64,000 bases of DNA, taken from NCBI GenBank assembly GCA_963575745.1, contig CAUYUJ010019369.1:2501-66500 (forward strand), given 5' to 3'. The notes beneath the pieces were generated by a model. That model was not told the DNA's origin, made no database searches, and saw nothing but the letters and a program-made list of their open reading frames with translations. Made by a program: the position numbers and the translations under genes. Shown one piece after another: positions 1 through 10,189 of this stretch. The number at the start of each line of letters is the position of its first letter. The stretch's first letter is position 1. The stretch is from Prorocentrum cordatum. Its lineage: Eukaryota > Sar > Dinophyceae > Prorocentrales > Prorocentraceae.

Positions 1-56
1 GGATCCACCCTGGAGGATTCCCGCGGCAGGCACGACAGAGACAGCAAGGCCGGGAC

Positions 57-830
57 ATGGGCGAGCTCCGCAAGGTGGCGGCCGTGCCCGAGGACGCGCG
101 CCTGCGCGACCTAGCGGCCTGCTGGCCCGAGCGGCGCCGAGGCGGAGGCGCCCCAGGTCCCCAAAGAGCGGCGCAGAGGTGCCCACGGCTAGAGGTCGTA
201 ATGGCCACCTCGCTGCCCATGGACCCGACGGGACCGAGTTGGCCAGCTGGCCAGCGGCTGCAGCCAGCAGCCAAGAGCACAGACGTGTGCGCCGCCGCCT
301 ACGGCGCCGCGGAGCTTGAGATCCTCCAGGGTCTTCCGCTGCCAACTGAGGTCGTGTGCGCCGGTGCTTCGCAGGCGGCGGCGGCGGCGGTGGTGGCGGC
401 GTCGGGGTGCCCTCCCGGCGGCCTCGGCGGCCCTGGCGACGACCCGCGCAACGGCGACCCCGCCCCCGACGACGACGCCATTGACGCCGGCACCGACGAC
501 GTCGACGACGACTCCCTCCCCGGCGACGGCGGCCCTGGTCGTGACGACGGCGGCCCCTTCGACGACCGCGTTCTGGGTGGCGCGGCGGCGGCTGGGGCCC
601 GCGAGACGAGGAGGCGGCGACCGAAGCGTCGACGGCATGATCACCTCGACGACCCCCCTCCGCCCCCCGCCGAGACCCCCCCTCGCGGTGGTGTCGTCGG
701 TGGTGTTTGTGGTCGCGTCTGCACGAGTCCGGCCGGCGAGGAGAGCCCTCCTCTCCCCGCCCCTTCTCTCGCTCCGGTGCCGCGCCGGGCGGCAGACACT
801 GCGACGTGCCGTCGCGAACTGCAGCGTTGA
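57..830 (+). CDS. hypothetical GC-rich open frame, acidic then basic
   Basis: An ATG-initiated frame of 257 codons, not recognised. The first third is mixed composition and could be coding. The middle is Ala/Gly-rich then Asp-rich (roughly residues 125-165), and a short basic run RRRRPKRRRH near residues 186-195 would look like a nuclear localisation signal if the protein exists. The DNA below the acidic part is a degenerate GAC/GCC repeat, and other frames are also open across the same bases, so composition alone may explain the length. No splice sites, leader or domain support it. It could be an exon, a retroelement ORF1 scrap or nothing. Confidence 0.2.
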   Translation: MGELRKVAAVPEDARLRDLAACWPERRRGGGAPGPQRAAQRCPRLEVVMATSLPMDPTGPSWPAGQRLQPAAKSTDVCAAAYGAAELEILQGLPLPTEVVCAGASQAAAAAVVAASGCPPGGLGGPGDDPRNGDPAPDDDAIDAGTDDVDDDSLPGDGGPGRDDGGPFDDRVLGGAAAAGARETRRRRPKRRRHDHLDDPPPPPAETPPRGGVVGGVCGRVCTSPAGEESPPLPAPSLAPVPRRAADTATCRRELQR

Positions 831-929
831 AGCCGGCGCCGCCGCTCAAGGCGGCGGCGCGCTCGACTTGTTAACGTATTGATCAGTTTGGACATAGGCA
901 TCCAGCTGCTTTTCAGCCAGTGCGTGGGG

Positions 930-1110
930 ACCTGGGGGCCATCTTGGGGCCATCTTGGAGGAGATCGATGAAAGGACGGGCCGTAGTTCTGGCCCACACC
1001 TTCGTGATGCCAGTGGTTTGGGTTTCCTCGTCGAGGCCATCCTGGACGCTCCAACGCCTCGCGGACCGCCCCCTCCAAACGCAGGGGGAAGGGGTATGGG
1101 GGGGGTCAAG
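930..1110 (-). repeat. dispersed repeat family R, inverted copy R1
   Basis: Read on the minus strand this stretch matches the family seen at 25.2-26.25 kb and 62.87-63.31 kb: the CGCGAGG-cGTTGGAGCGTCCA segment, the CCTCGacGAGGAAacC segment, and the signature GATCTCCTCCAAGATGGCCC (complement of 950-970). It is a single diverged unit. The three loci share order as well as sequence, so this is an interspersed element and not chance GC-rich similarity. Confidence 0.6.
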
Positions 1111-1228
1111 ACTCCCTCCCCGCCCGCAAGCCGTCTCGCTCACTCCCACCCGCCCTCCCATCACATACGTAGCATCCGAGTCTGGCCCGAGCCTCAGCAT
1201 ATTCAGCAGTCGTCTTTGGATGGGCAGC

Positions 1229-1473
1229 TACTGGGGGCCAATCCGCCGCCGCCGCCGCCGCCTCCGCCGCCGCCGCCTCCGCCTCCGCCGCCGCCGCCGC
1301 CGCCGCCGCTGCTGCGCCGCCGCCGCCGCCGCGCCGCCGCCGCCGACGGTGCCGTCGCCGCCGCCGCCACCGCCGCGCCGCCGCCGCCGCCGCCGCCGCC
1401 GCCCCGCCCGCTGCAAATCGCCGCCGCCGCAGCCGCTGCCGCCGCAGCCGTTGCCGCCATCGCCACCGCCGCC

Positions 1474-1504
<31 letters not shown>

Positions 1505-1585
1505 CCGCCGTCGCCGTCCCCCCCGCCGCCGCCGCAGCCGCCGCAGCCGCCGCCGCCGCAGCCACCGCAGCCGCCGCCGCCGCTG
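1229..1585. repeat. CCG/GCC trinucleotide block
   Basis: About 350 bp of nearly uninterrupted CCG/GCC triplets with few T or A. It opens long polyproline, polyalanine and polyarginine frames on both strands, which I do not treat as genes. Confidence 0.9.
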
Positions 1586-1589
1586 AAAG

Positions 1590-2228
1590 GGATGGTGGGG
1601 GGAGGCCGCATCGGGTTGGCTGCGCATGCTCCGAATTTGGAGGCAGAGTGCTTTTTTATAAAACAAAAAATGTATGGTTTTATACAAGGGATGGCGGGGG
1701 GAGGTGCCCTCATGGTTCCTGCTTAGCTACCAGTCGCCTGGGGAGGGGGTGTTTGTTAATAGGGAACAGTGATAAACCTTTCCCAGATGGGGAAGAAACG
1801 GGGGGTCAACGAGGAAACGCTCTAAACCACTCGTGCCTCAAAGGGCGGGTGGGAGTTGGCATTTTGCCCCTCCCACCCATCCCTTCCCATTGGGCTGGTT
1901 AACTATCTCTATCCGCCGACGCGTGTCATAGCGGACCTGGGACGAACAGCAGCGGCGGGAACCGAAGTGGTAGGAACGGGGGAGCAGGAATACCCTGGGA
2001 AGGCGGACGGGCGGACAAGGGGAACAGAGGGGGGTGACAACGACGAGGAACAACTCGGAGAAAAGTGGCCGCGCTGGTGCGAGAGCACCATTCTGAACGA
2101 CGGGGACAGAGTGCCGATCTGAAAATGAGGCCCACGCTGCAGCGGGAGCGCAATGTTGAAACAGCGAGAACAACCATACTGTAAACAACCATACGAACCA
2201 TACACACGTCGGTACAGCCCCGGCCCCG
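1590..2228. other. stretch without recognisable gene
   Basis: Mixed sequence with one AT-rich patch near 1650-1685 and purine-rich runs. Frames are open on both strands but share no recognisable protein motif. Nothing assigned. Confidence 0.4.
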
Positions 2229-3143
2229 GTGCAGCAGGAACGGCTTCGCCGCACAGCCCTTTACCGCTGGCTCCGCCCCCCGACTGCTGAGGAACGCCGG
2301 CTGCTCGAGGCGGCCGCCGACGATTGGGGCGGCCTGCCGGCGCCTTTGCCCGCGGCGGCCCGGCCCGGGCCCCGCCCCGCCGCCCCCAGGCCCAACGACG
2401 GCGAGGACTGGGCCTGCCAGGCACGCAGCTCTTGGCACGCCCGTACCGAGGCCGCCTTCCGGGCAGTCGTCTCCTAGGCCTCGCCGAGGTCTCCCGGCAG
2501 CCAGAGCGTGCTAAGGACTCTGCGCCGAGCACTCGGCCGACCGCCCCTGCCGCTGCTCACAGACCGGCCGCCTCGGTCCGGCAGCGGCGCTTGGCGCGGC
2601 TGCACCGGCAGGTGGTCCACGAGACCCGGCGCGCGGGTCACCGGGCTCCCCCACCCGCTTCCCTACTAAGGCACTGGGCCGCTGCCCGCCACGACGGCCT
2701 TTTGCCTGGCCCGCCCCCTCCCTGCTTAGGCGACGCGGCAGAGGGTTTGTCCAGGGCGATCGCCGCCGAGGACGCGTTGGACGCTAAGGCTTCCTCTGCA
2801 GGCTGGCGCGAGCAATTCCGCTGGTGGGATGCTCGCTCGGCGGCGGCCTCGGTAGGCTACTTGCGACCAAGGTTACCGCCCCCAATCGTCACCGCAGACG
2901 ACATGCGCGCTGCTTGTGAGCCGTGGTGGTGCCCTCCCGACGGCCCCGCCCCTCCGGCCGGCCGACCGGACTGGCCGCAGGCTGTCGCTGACTGCGGGGT
3001 CCCCGCGGTGGCGCCCCTACCGTGGCGCCCCCTAGCCCCGACGGGTGGAGGGAGGCCCTTTCTCAGGTCTCTGGCACCGCGGGCTTTGACGGGTGGGATT
3101 CCAGCGAGGTGGGGGCGATCGCGAAACACTTGCTTTCCACCGC
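2229..3143 (+). pseudogene. LINE-type retrotransposon, region upstream of the RT core (part 1)
   Basis: The coding signal runs through three frames (from about 2229, 2324 and 3022), so it is frameshifted. Features seen: a basic helical stretch with SVRQRRLARLHRQVVHETRR near 2575-2640, a WW/DDM-containing segment near 2880-2935, and at about 3070-3140 the string GTAGFDGWDSSEVGAIAKHL. The last resembles the GxDGW motif that lies just before the first RT motif in many non-LTR polymerases. In order, orientation and content it is the natural N-terminal neighbour of the RT fragment that resumes at 7.36 kb. No AP-endonuclease domain is visible upstream, so the 5' end is missing or decayed. Not functional. 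Confidence 0.55.
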
Positions 3144-3249
3144 GGCGCCCCAACAGAACTTGCCACGATTTCGAACTCACTTTTTTCAGAAAATCAACGT
3201 GTTCTATAACACACATCGTGACCCCAAATCACAGGCGATGGCGCGAGTA

Positions 3250-3880
3250 GGGTCGTAGTGAAAATCACGGGAGAAGCGGGCGCAGCAGGGGTTGGCGGAG
3301 AGAGGGGGGGGGGAGCGACCCTGACCGCCACGAGGGAGGCCCGAAGAGGTCTGATAACATTCTGGCGCGCTCCCTGCAGGAACGGGCGATTTGCACACCC
3401 CCAGGGGTCAACGCCCGAAACGACGAATTGAACGCACCTTGACACAGCAGCCGCGAACACAAATATTGGATTGTGACCAATATAATCATCGAATCGAACC
3501 TGCGTGTGGCTGGACCTGCAATTTATCCTAATTGGTTTCGCTGAGCGGCTGAATATATGGAGTTTGCTTTATTTAGTGTGTCCACGCTATATGCAAAAAA
3601 GGCTGGCAAAACAGAAGACGACGAGGAGGGCGATCGCCCGCCAGGAGCGCCCCAACCACGGGAACTACCTGCACATGCTCCGCGTCGGCGGGGACACACG
3701 TTGCAGTTACCCCCGCCCTCCTCCCACCCCCATCCGCCGCAGGGGAAGAAAAGGGGAGCATAATGAACGAGAGTGAAGAGGATGGGAGGAAGGCGCGGAA
3801 AAGGAGCGGAGGGAGCGAATGACAGGAGACTGGGAGACAAGCGAGGGACGGTGGGAAGGCGTATCTGGGCTCTCTCGGGC
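3250..3880. other. stretch without recognisable gene
   Basis: Mixed composition, locally AT-richer (3440-3600). Short open frames on both strands overlap each other and none carries a motif I recognise. Confidence 0.4.
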
Positions 3881-4800
3881 TCTCTTGAAGCTCTCTTGGG
3901 CTCTCTAGATCTGTATGAGGGGCCTCGGCGAGGCCCCAGGGGGGGCCCTTCGAAGCCTTCTTCAGTACCGCCTGGGGCTCGCCTCACTACAGCTGCCTGC
4001 GTGTTGGCGCGGTCGGAGTCGAAGTTCGTTGTTTCAAGCGCTATCTACGCATGTATCGAAATCTGGCTTGCTTGTATTACACCGCATATCAGAAATACGC
4101 AATGCAAAAAGTGCCAGCACTGTTTGATGAAACTATTTCGCACGATCGCTATGCTCGCGTACAGGCAGTGGAACTTCGCATTTCCTCGGAATCGCGTCGC
4201 GATTGCGAAGCGCAGACGCATATCACCAGGAAGCTGCCGCACGATTGCGGCGCACAAGGCCAAATAAGCAAGGCCCAAGAGGGCTCTAAGAGGGCCCTGA
4301 AGGGCCTCCAAAAGCAGTGAAAGTGAAGACACGCGAGCGCCCTTTCGCGTGACATAAGTTACATTCCTCTTGGGGGCCTGTTGGGATTTTCCCGGGGCTT
4401 TTTTTGGCCTTTCTGGGGCCGTTAGGAACGCCTATGGGGGTCCAAGAGAACCCCCGGAGGCCCCCAATGGAAGTGAAAGTTAAATCACGCGAAAGGGCGT
4501 TCGCGTGACTTCACTTTCACTGCTTTTGGGTGCCATTCGAGGCCCTCTTGGGCCTCTCTTGGGGCCTCTGGGGCCCTCTTAGAGCTCTCTTGGGGCCATC
4601 TTATGGCCATCCTGAAGCTCTCCTGGGGCACTCCTGGCGCCCTCTTGGGGCCCCCGCCGTGGAGTATCTCAAACGTCCGTTTAAAATCCTCTACCGCGGG
4701 GGGACTCTAGGAGCGTCTAAAGCCTCCAAGGGCGTGTCTTGGGGCCTCTGGGGCCCTCCCGGAGCCCTCTCGGGATCCTCTTAGGCCTTCTTGGAGTCTT
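3880..4800. repeat. degenerate CTCTTGGGGCC-type repeat region
   Basis: Repeated CTCTTGGG, GGGGCC and GGCCCTCTT words, the inverse of the CCAAGAGGCC words that fill family R at 25 kb. Two hairpin units sit inside (separate entry). Periodicity is loose, and no frame is credible as a gene. Confidence 0.6.
4304..4534. repeat. inverted pair of hairpin units
   Basis: The right unit (4472-4521) folds on itself: AGTGAAAGT and TCACGCGAA on the left pair with TTCGCGTGA and ACTTTCACT on the right, around a 6-base loop and one 4-base mismatched step. The left unit (about 4304-4360) is an inverted copy sharing CAAAAGCAGTGAAAGTGAAG and the CACGCGA...TCGCGTG stem. The two face each other across about 110 bp, and the flanking GGCCCTCTT-like sequence is also partly inverted. 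The structure resembles a foldback or MITE-like remnant. No frame is involved. Confidence 0.7.
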
Positions 4801-4979
4801 CTTGGAGCTACCCCACGGCACTATATGCATGGACTGACCGCTCCATGACAAAATAAGGCCCTGGGGTTGGACCGCTCCGGCAGCGAGGCCGGACATTTCA
4901 GGCGAAAAATCTCAGGCCTCAAAGCAGGGTACTTGAAGCTAAACTTTTCCAGCCTCAAGGCCGGAAAGGCACGGCCTTC

Positions 4980-5330
4980 CATCAACATCATTACTCCGAT
5001 TTTCAACCTCCGCCCCGACGGTTCTGGCTACGATTTTGAACACCCGCCCCTACGATTTTCAAACTACCCCACGACGATTTTGGCTACGATTTTCAAGATC
5101 CGCCCCTACGATTCTGAATGCGGGGTCCGCGAGCCGCCAGCACGATTTCGAAATGAGACCCTACGCCTAGAGAGAACGATTTGCGTTAGAATCTGGCGCC
5201 CGATCCGAAACGATTTCAAATACAATTTTGGCAAACCAGAATTTCGTGGAGATGTCTCAGGCAAGTCGCCCCAAAAAATCGCATTGCAAAATCGTGTGCA
5301 AAATCGTGGTTGGTTTTTATGCTTCTCAGG
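4980..5330. repeat. dispersed ACGATTTT motif region
   Basis: ACGATTTT, ACGATTTC or ACGATTCT recurs many times between about 4995 and 5310, often near CCGCCCCTACGAT, at spacings of roughly 18-40 bp. It looks like a decayed tandem repeat. Confidence 0.5.
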
Positions 5331-5489
5331 GGAAGGCCCAGGGGACTCTGAAACACCACCATCAACACATGCTCATCATCATCCTCATTCCGCCAGCCGT
5401 TCCTCCGAACAGTTCCCCCCATATCATGCTGTCGGTGTCAGCTCCCGCAACGAATGCGCCGCTAAACCACAACCGCCATTCAACGCACC

Positions 5490-6040
5490 AAGCGACCGTG
5501 GCCGTCGTCGCCGCCGTTGTTCGTCATCGTCAGAACGCCCGTCGCTCTTGTCGTTGGAATGCTCGCCGCCGTCGTCACAACGCTCGCCATCGCCCTCGTG
5601 GCGGTCGCCGCCTTGGTCGCCGTAGCACTCGTCGCCGTCGTCGTCGTAACGCCCGTCGGCGTCGTCGTCGCAACGTTCGTTGCTGTCGTCGCCGAAACGC
5701 TCATCGTCGTCGTCGTGAAACTCAACGGAGCCGTCATCGCAACGCTCCACGTCGCCGCGGTCGTCGGCACGCTCGCCATCGTCTCGGCAATGCTCGTCGC
5801 TGCCGTCGCCGTCGTAACGCTCGTCTTCGTCGGTTTACAATTCGTCGCCGTCGCCGTCGCAGCGATCGTCACCGCCGCCGCCGCAGTGTTCGTCAATATC
5901 GTCGTCACCGTCGTCGCCGTTGCGATCGCAACGCTCGTACCCGTCCTCGCCGAGACACTCGTCGCCGTCGTGGTCGTCGTACTGGTCGTCGTCGTCGTTG
6001 CAACGCTCGTCGGCGTCGTCGTACCAACGTTTGTCGTCGG
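5490..6040. repeat. CGTCGC/GTCGTC microsatellite-like block
   Basis: About 550 bp dominated by CGTCGTCGC, GCTCGTCGC and AACGCTCGTCG words. It opens long Arg-rich, Val/Ala-rich and Thr/Ala-rich frames on both strands that I read as products of the repeat and not genes. Confidence 0.85.
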
Positions 6041-6049
6041 ATAGCCCGC

Positions 6050-7280
6050 TCCCCGGGGACTGAGCGCGAAGGCAGATCCCCCTCAGTGGAGAAACTAGAA
6101 ATGCCCGTCACACTGCTTAATTACAGGGGCACTCTTTGAAAATCGTTGCTGGAGACGCGCGGAGACGGACGACGAAGCACCTGGAGGCCCGGGCCACGGA
6201 GAGGTCCACGGGGGATCCTAGCGATGGGCAAAGTGAGAAGGACCATGACGACGCTCTGCACACATGACGAACAATTGCGATATAGTTGCGATTTTCCGCC
6301 AGCCGTTCCTGCTCCCCCTCCCTCGCCCTGCACAAACCCAAAGGAACATTTTTAAAAACCTAGAAACGCTTTCTCTGTTTCAAAACACACAAGGAAACCG
6401 CATCGCAACTACGGATTATGGGGAACCTACCAATCCCACACCCTCCGCCGCCTGCGGGCATCCAGAAACCATGTTTGAAACTCTGAAAGCAGTTCCGGGT
6501 CAACAACAAATGATGAGATTGCGCAACTATGGTGTTCTACCGGGTTCCCTCTTCTCCGCTCTCCTAGACGCCCTCTGGCCGCAACGACAAATATTCCAAA
6601 ACATGTGAGCATACCTGCATTTCGTAAAACACGATTGACAGACTCGCGAACGCCCCCGGTTAAAACTTACAACAATTATTATACATACAAACGTTCGTCG
6701 GTTCCCCATGTTTCTTTGTACACCGCGTTGGCATGGTCAAACCTTCAAACGCTCAAACTACAAATACGATCAATCGTTCACGCTTCAAACTTACACTGTT
6801 CGAAATGGCAAACTGCTGTGGCGTGTTTTCGCGGTTGAAGCAGTTTTGCCATGCTTGGCAATTTAGAAGACACTGGAAGTTTGAACACATGACAGATGTG
6901 TCACTCTGGAATAAGAGCACGGTCAGTTTGACCTATTGGACCAAACACATACAGTATATCCAAGAGTTTGAGAACTTCAGACAATTCCAACATGTCAAGC
7001 ATCAAAACCTCAAGTGTTCACCCTCGGACCCATGTATACATGAAAGAACCTCCTGTTTGTGAACCTATGAAATGTCAAACCTCCAAACACATCGAAGTTA
7101 CATGCGCATCACCCTCAGAGGGCATGGGGGGGGGCCTGGCCCCTCCCGTTGGCCCTCAAGTCCCTGCCCCATGCATGGGGCAGGGGGCCCGACCTGGGCG
7201 CCTGCCGATGATCTCGACGAATAGTCGACACGAACGCGTAGACGGCCGTGTCTTGCGGGACGCCGAATGTGCGACGTTTA
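6050..7280. other. stretch without recognisable gene, AT-richer than the rest
   Basis: From about 6600 to 7090 the sequence is notably AT-richer than its surroundings, with repeated CAAAC and TTCAAAC words. Short frames only. A small palindromic patch around CCCCATGCATGGGG lies at 7166-7180. Confidence 0.4.
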
Positions 7281-7357
7281 GGTGAACGCGCTTCTCACGA
7301 ATGCAAACAATCCTTCTCGCGCCATTGATTCGACTTCAAAATCGTCTGTTGGGCGCC

Positions 7358-8930
7358 GGGGGCATGACACTTGCCGCGCCTCGCCGAAGAGCTTCGCTTG
7401 GTGCTCCTCAGGGTTCTCGAGGACCCGGAGGAGTGGCCCGCCTCCCGGTCGCTGCGCTTTGCTGGGCTCCGCGTCGCTGGGATCCCCAAGCGTGGGTCTG
7501 ATGATGCTCGTCCTGTGGCTGTCGCCCCCGTGTGGCTCCGGGCGTGGCACAGCTGCCTGCTTCGTTCCCTCCCCCCTGCCCCCGACGGCGCCTGGGGGGA
7601 AAAGGGAGCGGTTCGGTCCTTTGCGGACTGGGCCGCCGCGCCTGGAGAGGCCGGAGCCGAGGTGGACATGCAAAAGGCCTACGACTCTGTCGCCCACCAG
7701 GTCGCGACTGATGCCCTCCTCCACCAAGGTGCGCCTCCGGCCGTGGTGCGCTTCCTGGTGCGGACCTGGCGTGCTCCTCGGTTCTGTTCGGTGGGGGGCT
7801 GACTTTACGACCCCCTCCACCCGGTTCGGGGGCTGCCGGCGGGGTGCCCGTGCAGCGGGCGAGTCCTTAGCTGCGTTCTGGCCCCGTGGCCCCAGTCTCT
7901 CCGGACCCCCACGGGGCGTGGTCGTACGTGGACGACAGGTCTTTGAAGGCTGCGGACACGGCCGCGCGGGACGCCGCTCTCGCCGCCACCGAAGCTCTCG
8001 ACCCCCTCCTCGGCGTGGTTGAGAACCTGGGCAAGAGGCAGCTGTGGGAAGGAGCGGGAACCGCCGAGCATCTCGGCATCCGCGGGGCCGCGTCCTCGGG
8101 CCTCGTCCACCCCCCGGTTCCCCTGCCTATAGGGGGCGGCTGGGGCAAAGTGACTGAGCTTACCACTCTCGTGGCTACCCTCCCCGGGTCCGCGGAGATC
8201 TGGGAGCGTGCTTGGATCCAGTGCGTGGCGTCTAAGTGGCGCTGGGCGGCTCCGTTCGTTTGCTCCCCACCTGTGGAGCTCACGCGCCTGACGTTCCGGT
8301 GCGTCTCGCGGACCAACTGCACGTGGTGGTGCCAGCGCAGGTGGTGGGCGGAGCGGCTGACCCTGCACCCGGTCTTCGGGGCCTCCTTGCAGGCCCTCGG
8401 GGCGCGGTCCCGCCTGCCCTGGCCGCTGTCTCGGGGTATCTGGGCCTGGCGGGCGCTTTCGACGCTTCCTGCGAGCTTGGCCAACACGCCCTCCGGGTCG
8501 TGGCCCGGTCCCTCCTGCGTGCGACCCGCCGAGGCCTTCCGCTGAGGAACGACGAGGAGGGCATCGAGCACATTGATGTGCAGGCCTCGAGCGCCCCCCC
8601 GTGGCGGGACTGGCGCCAGAGCTTGGACCCCCGCGCGCGATCGCTGCTCAGCATCTGGCGCGGGGGGGGCCACTCGGACTCCCACTCGGCGGTGGCGCGC
8701 GAAGCACGCCCAGGCTTGTATGTGGTGCCCCGAACTCCATTGTTCCGCGCGGCACTTGTGGGCGTTTTGCCCGCGTTTCGCCGAGGCCCGCGCCCGCGCC
8801 TCAGCGCCGAGTTCCAAATCCCGCCAGAATGGTGGGCCGCTCAGCCACGGGTAACGGCTAAGTCCGGCTGGATTACCTGCTCGACTGAGCCCTCGACCCA
8901 GCGACGCGCCCAGCTGCAAGTCGCAGCGTG
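7358..8930 (+). pseudogene. LINE-type reverse transcriptase (part 2), frameshifted
   Basis: RT core of a non-LTR retrotransposon. In order: an ARPVAVAPVWLRAW segment (RT fingers) near 7490-7550; the palm motif A region EVDMQKAYDSV at about 7658-7690, with the catalytic Asp; GLPAGCP-like sequence near 7830 in another frame; the catalytic YVDD box at 7925-7936; a thumb region to about 8500; and a C-terminal CCHC-type knuckle (C-x2-C-x8-H-x4-C) at 8717-8770. At least three frame changes are needed to connect these, so it is not translatable as one protein. The catalytic boxes themselves are intact. It continues from the fragment ending near 3.14 kb. The family resembles the abundant dinoflagellate LINE RTs with YVDD. 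Confidence 0.8.
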
Positions 8931-9514
8931 CCGCCTGGGCCGCGATGGCAATGGCTGAAGCGCCCGTGGGCCCTCCGTGCGTGTGTGGCGTACAGAACGG
9001 GAAGCGAGCCGCCGCTGGAGCGGCGTGGGCGGGACCTCGGCAGCAACAACTGCTGGACGTGAGTGAGCGGAAGCAGGCCGGTGCGATCCGTGGGCCACTC
9101 GAGCTCGAAGGGAACGCCCCACAAAATGTCGCGTGCTGGCCGTAGCCACATGTGCATCCCTTGTGTTGCCTCTTGTATTTGCATGTGTAGGTGCCGTGAT
9201 GCAGGAGATGCCCTGTGATGTGCAGGTGCCGTGATGCAGGAGGTGCCCTGTGATGCGGAGAGCGGGCGTGGCCTCCTGTCATTGAATGCGCTCCGCAGTT
9301 TGTGCACTCGCCAGTGTCGAGAGCAGGGGGTGTCGTTGTGGGGGGCCCTCCCCCCCCACATGTCTAGCCTGTCGGCTGCTCCACTTCCGCCGAAGTCTTG
9401 TGGGTTGGGGCCGTCGTGTCTGGGGTCTCGGCAGGCGGCCCGTGGTGGCCCCTCCACAACCGGGTCGAGGGTGGGCCTGTGTGCCTCTCCTCTCCCCCAT
9501 TTCCTCAGCCTTTA

Positions 9515-9545
9515 AGGCCCCGCCATACCATACCATACAAGCATG
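9515..9545. repeat. short CCATA repeat, possible LINE 3' tail
   Basis: Three to four copies of the pentamer CCATA downstream of the LINE RT. Many LINEs end in short simple repeats, so this may mark a 3' end. Nothing else supports it. Confidence 0.3.
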
Positions 9546-9879
9546 GCAGGCCACAGGGGCAAGGCAGATCAACGCGTCGAACCACAGCAGCTCGGCAGAC
9601 CAGCACGGCAGACCACGCCGGCAAACCACAACAGCGCGGCAAACCACATGAAAACGGAAGAGCGTCACATCAGACCACAGCAGCACAGCCGCACTGCACG
9701 ACAGACCATAGCAGCAGCACGACGGAGCAACAGCAAGACAGACCAACACGACGAGAATCCTCACGAACCCATTGTACAAAAGCGACGCTTCCCGTTCTTG
9801 TTCAATCAGATTTCTTCAAACATGCAGCTTCGCTAGACAGAGATCCTGCAAAACGCTACTTAGGTGGGGGGTCTGAACC

Positions 9880-10180
9880 TGCGTCGTCCAGGAATCGCCT
9901 CTGGAGAGCCTCCAGATGGCTCCGAAGCACCGGAAAACGACCCCCAGAGGACCCAGAGAGCCCCAGGCTCCGAAGAGCGTCCCAGGAGGCCCCCAGGCGG
10001 CCCAAACTAACCTCAAGACAGCCCAAGATGGAGCCAAGGCAGCCTAAGAGAGACACGACCAGACAGCAGAAGAAAACCCCAGACAGCCCCCAAAGGACAC
10101 GAAAAAACCCAAAGCGGCCCCCAAGAGGCCCCCAGATAGCTCCAGACGGCCCCAACAGCCCCCAGGGCAGCCACACAAGC
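9880..10180. repeat. degenerate CCCCCAGA/GGCCC repeat region
   Basis: Repeated CCCCCAGAGG, GGCCCCCAAG and GGCTCCGAAG words with loose spacing, similar in style to the distal half of family R at 25.4-26.2 kb. No conserved R signature was seen, so the relation is compositional at best. Confidence 0.5.
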
Positions 10181-10189
10181 TCACGAGAG

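Larger units (their letters stand above)
3144..7357. mobile_element. possible insertion splitting the LINE, with inverted-repeat-like ends
   Basis: The DNA between the two LINE parts. At its left edge GGCGCCCCAACAGA (3144-3157) is followed after 7 bp by ACGATTT (3165-3171). At its right edge the complement reads GGCGCCCAACAGACGATTT (7357-7339), so the ends match as inverted repeats with one 1-bp and one 7-bp length difference. No transposase frame is visible inside. Contents are a hairpin pair at 4.3-4.5 kb, degenerate CCCAAGAGG-like runs, an ACGATTTT-rich part and a CGTCGC block. An intron, or two independent LINE fragments, remain possible. No target-site duplication was found by eye. Confidence 0.35.

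Noticed and set aside
1229-1585. Long polyproline/polyalanine/polyarginine open frames
   Set aside because: They are translations of a CCG repeat and are open in most frames on both strands.
5490-6040. Arg-rich protein-like frame of about 300 codons and a Val/Ala-rich one overlapping it
   Set aside because: Both derive from the CGTCGC repeat.
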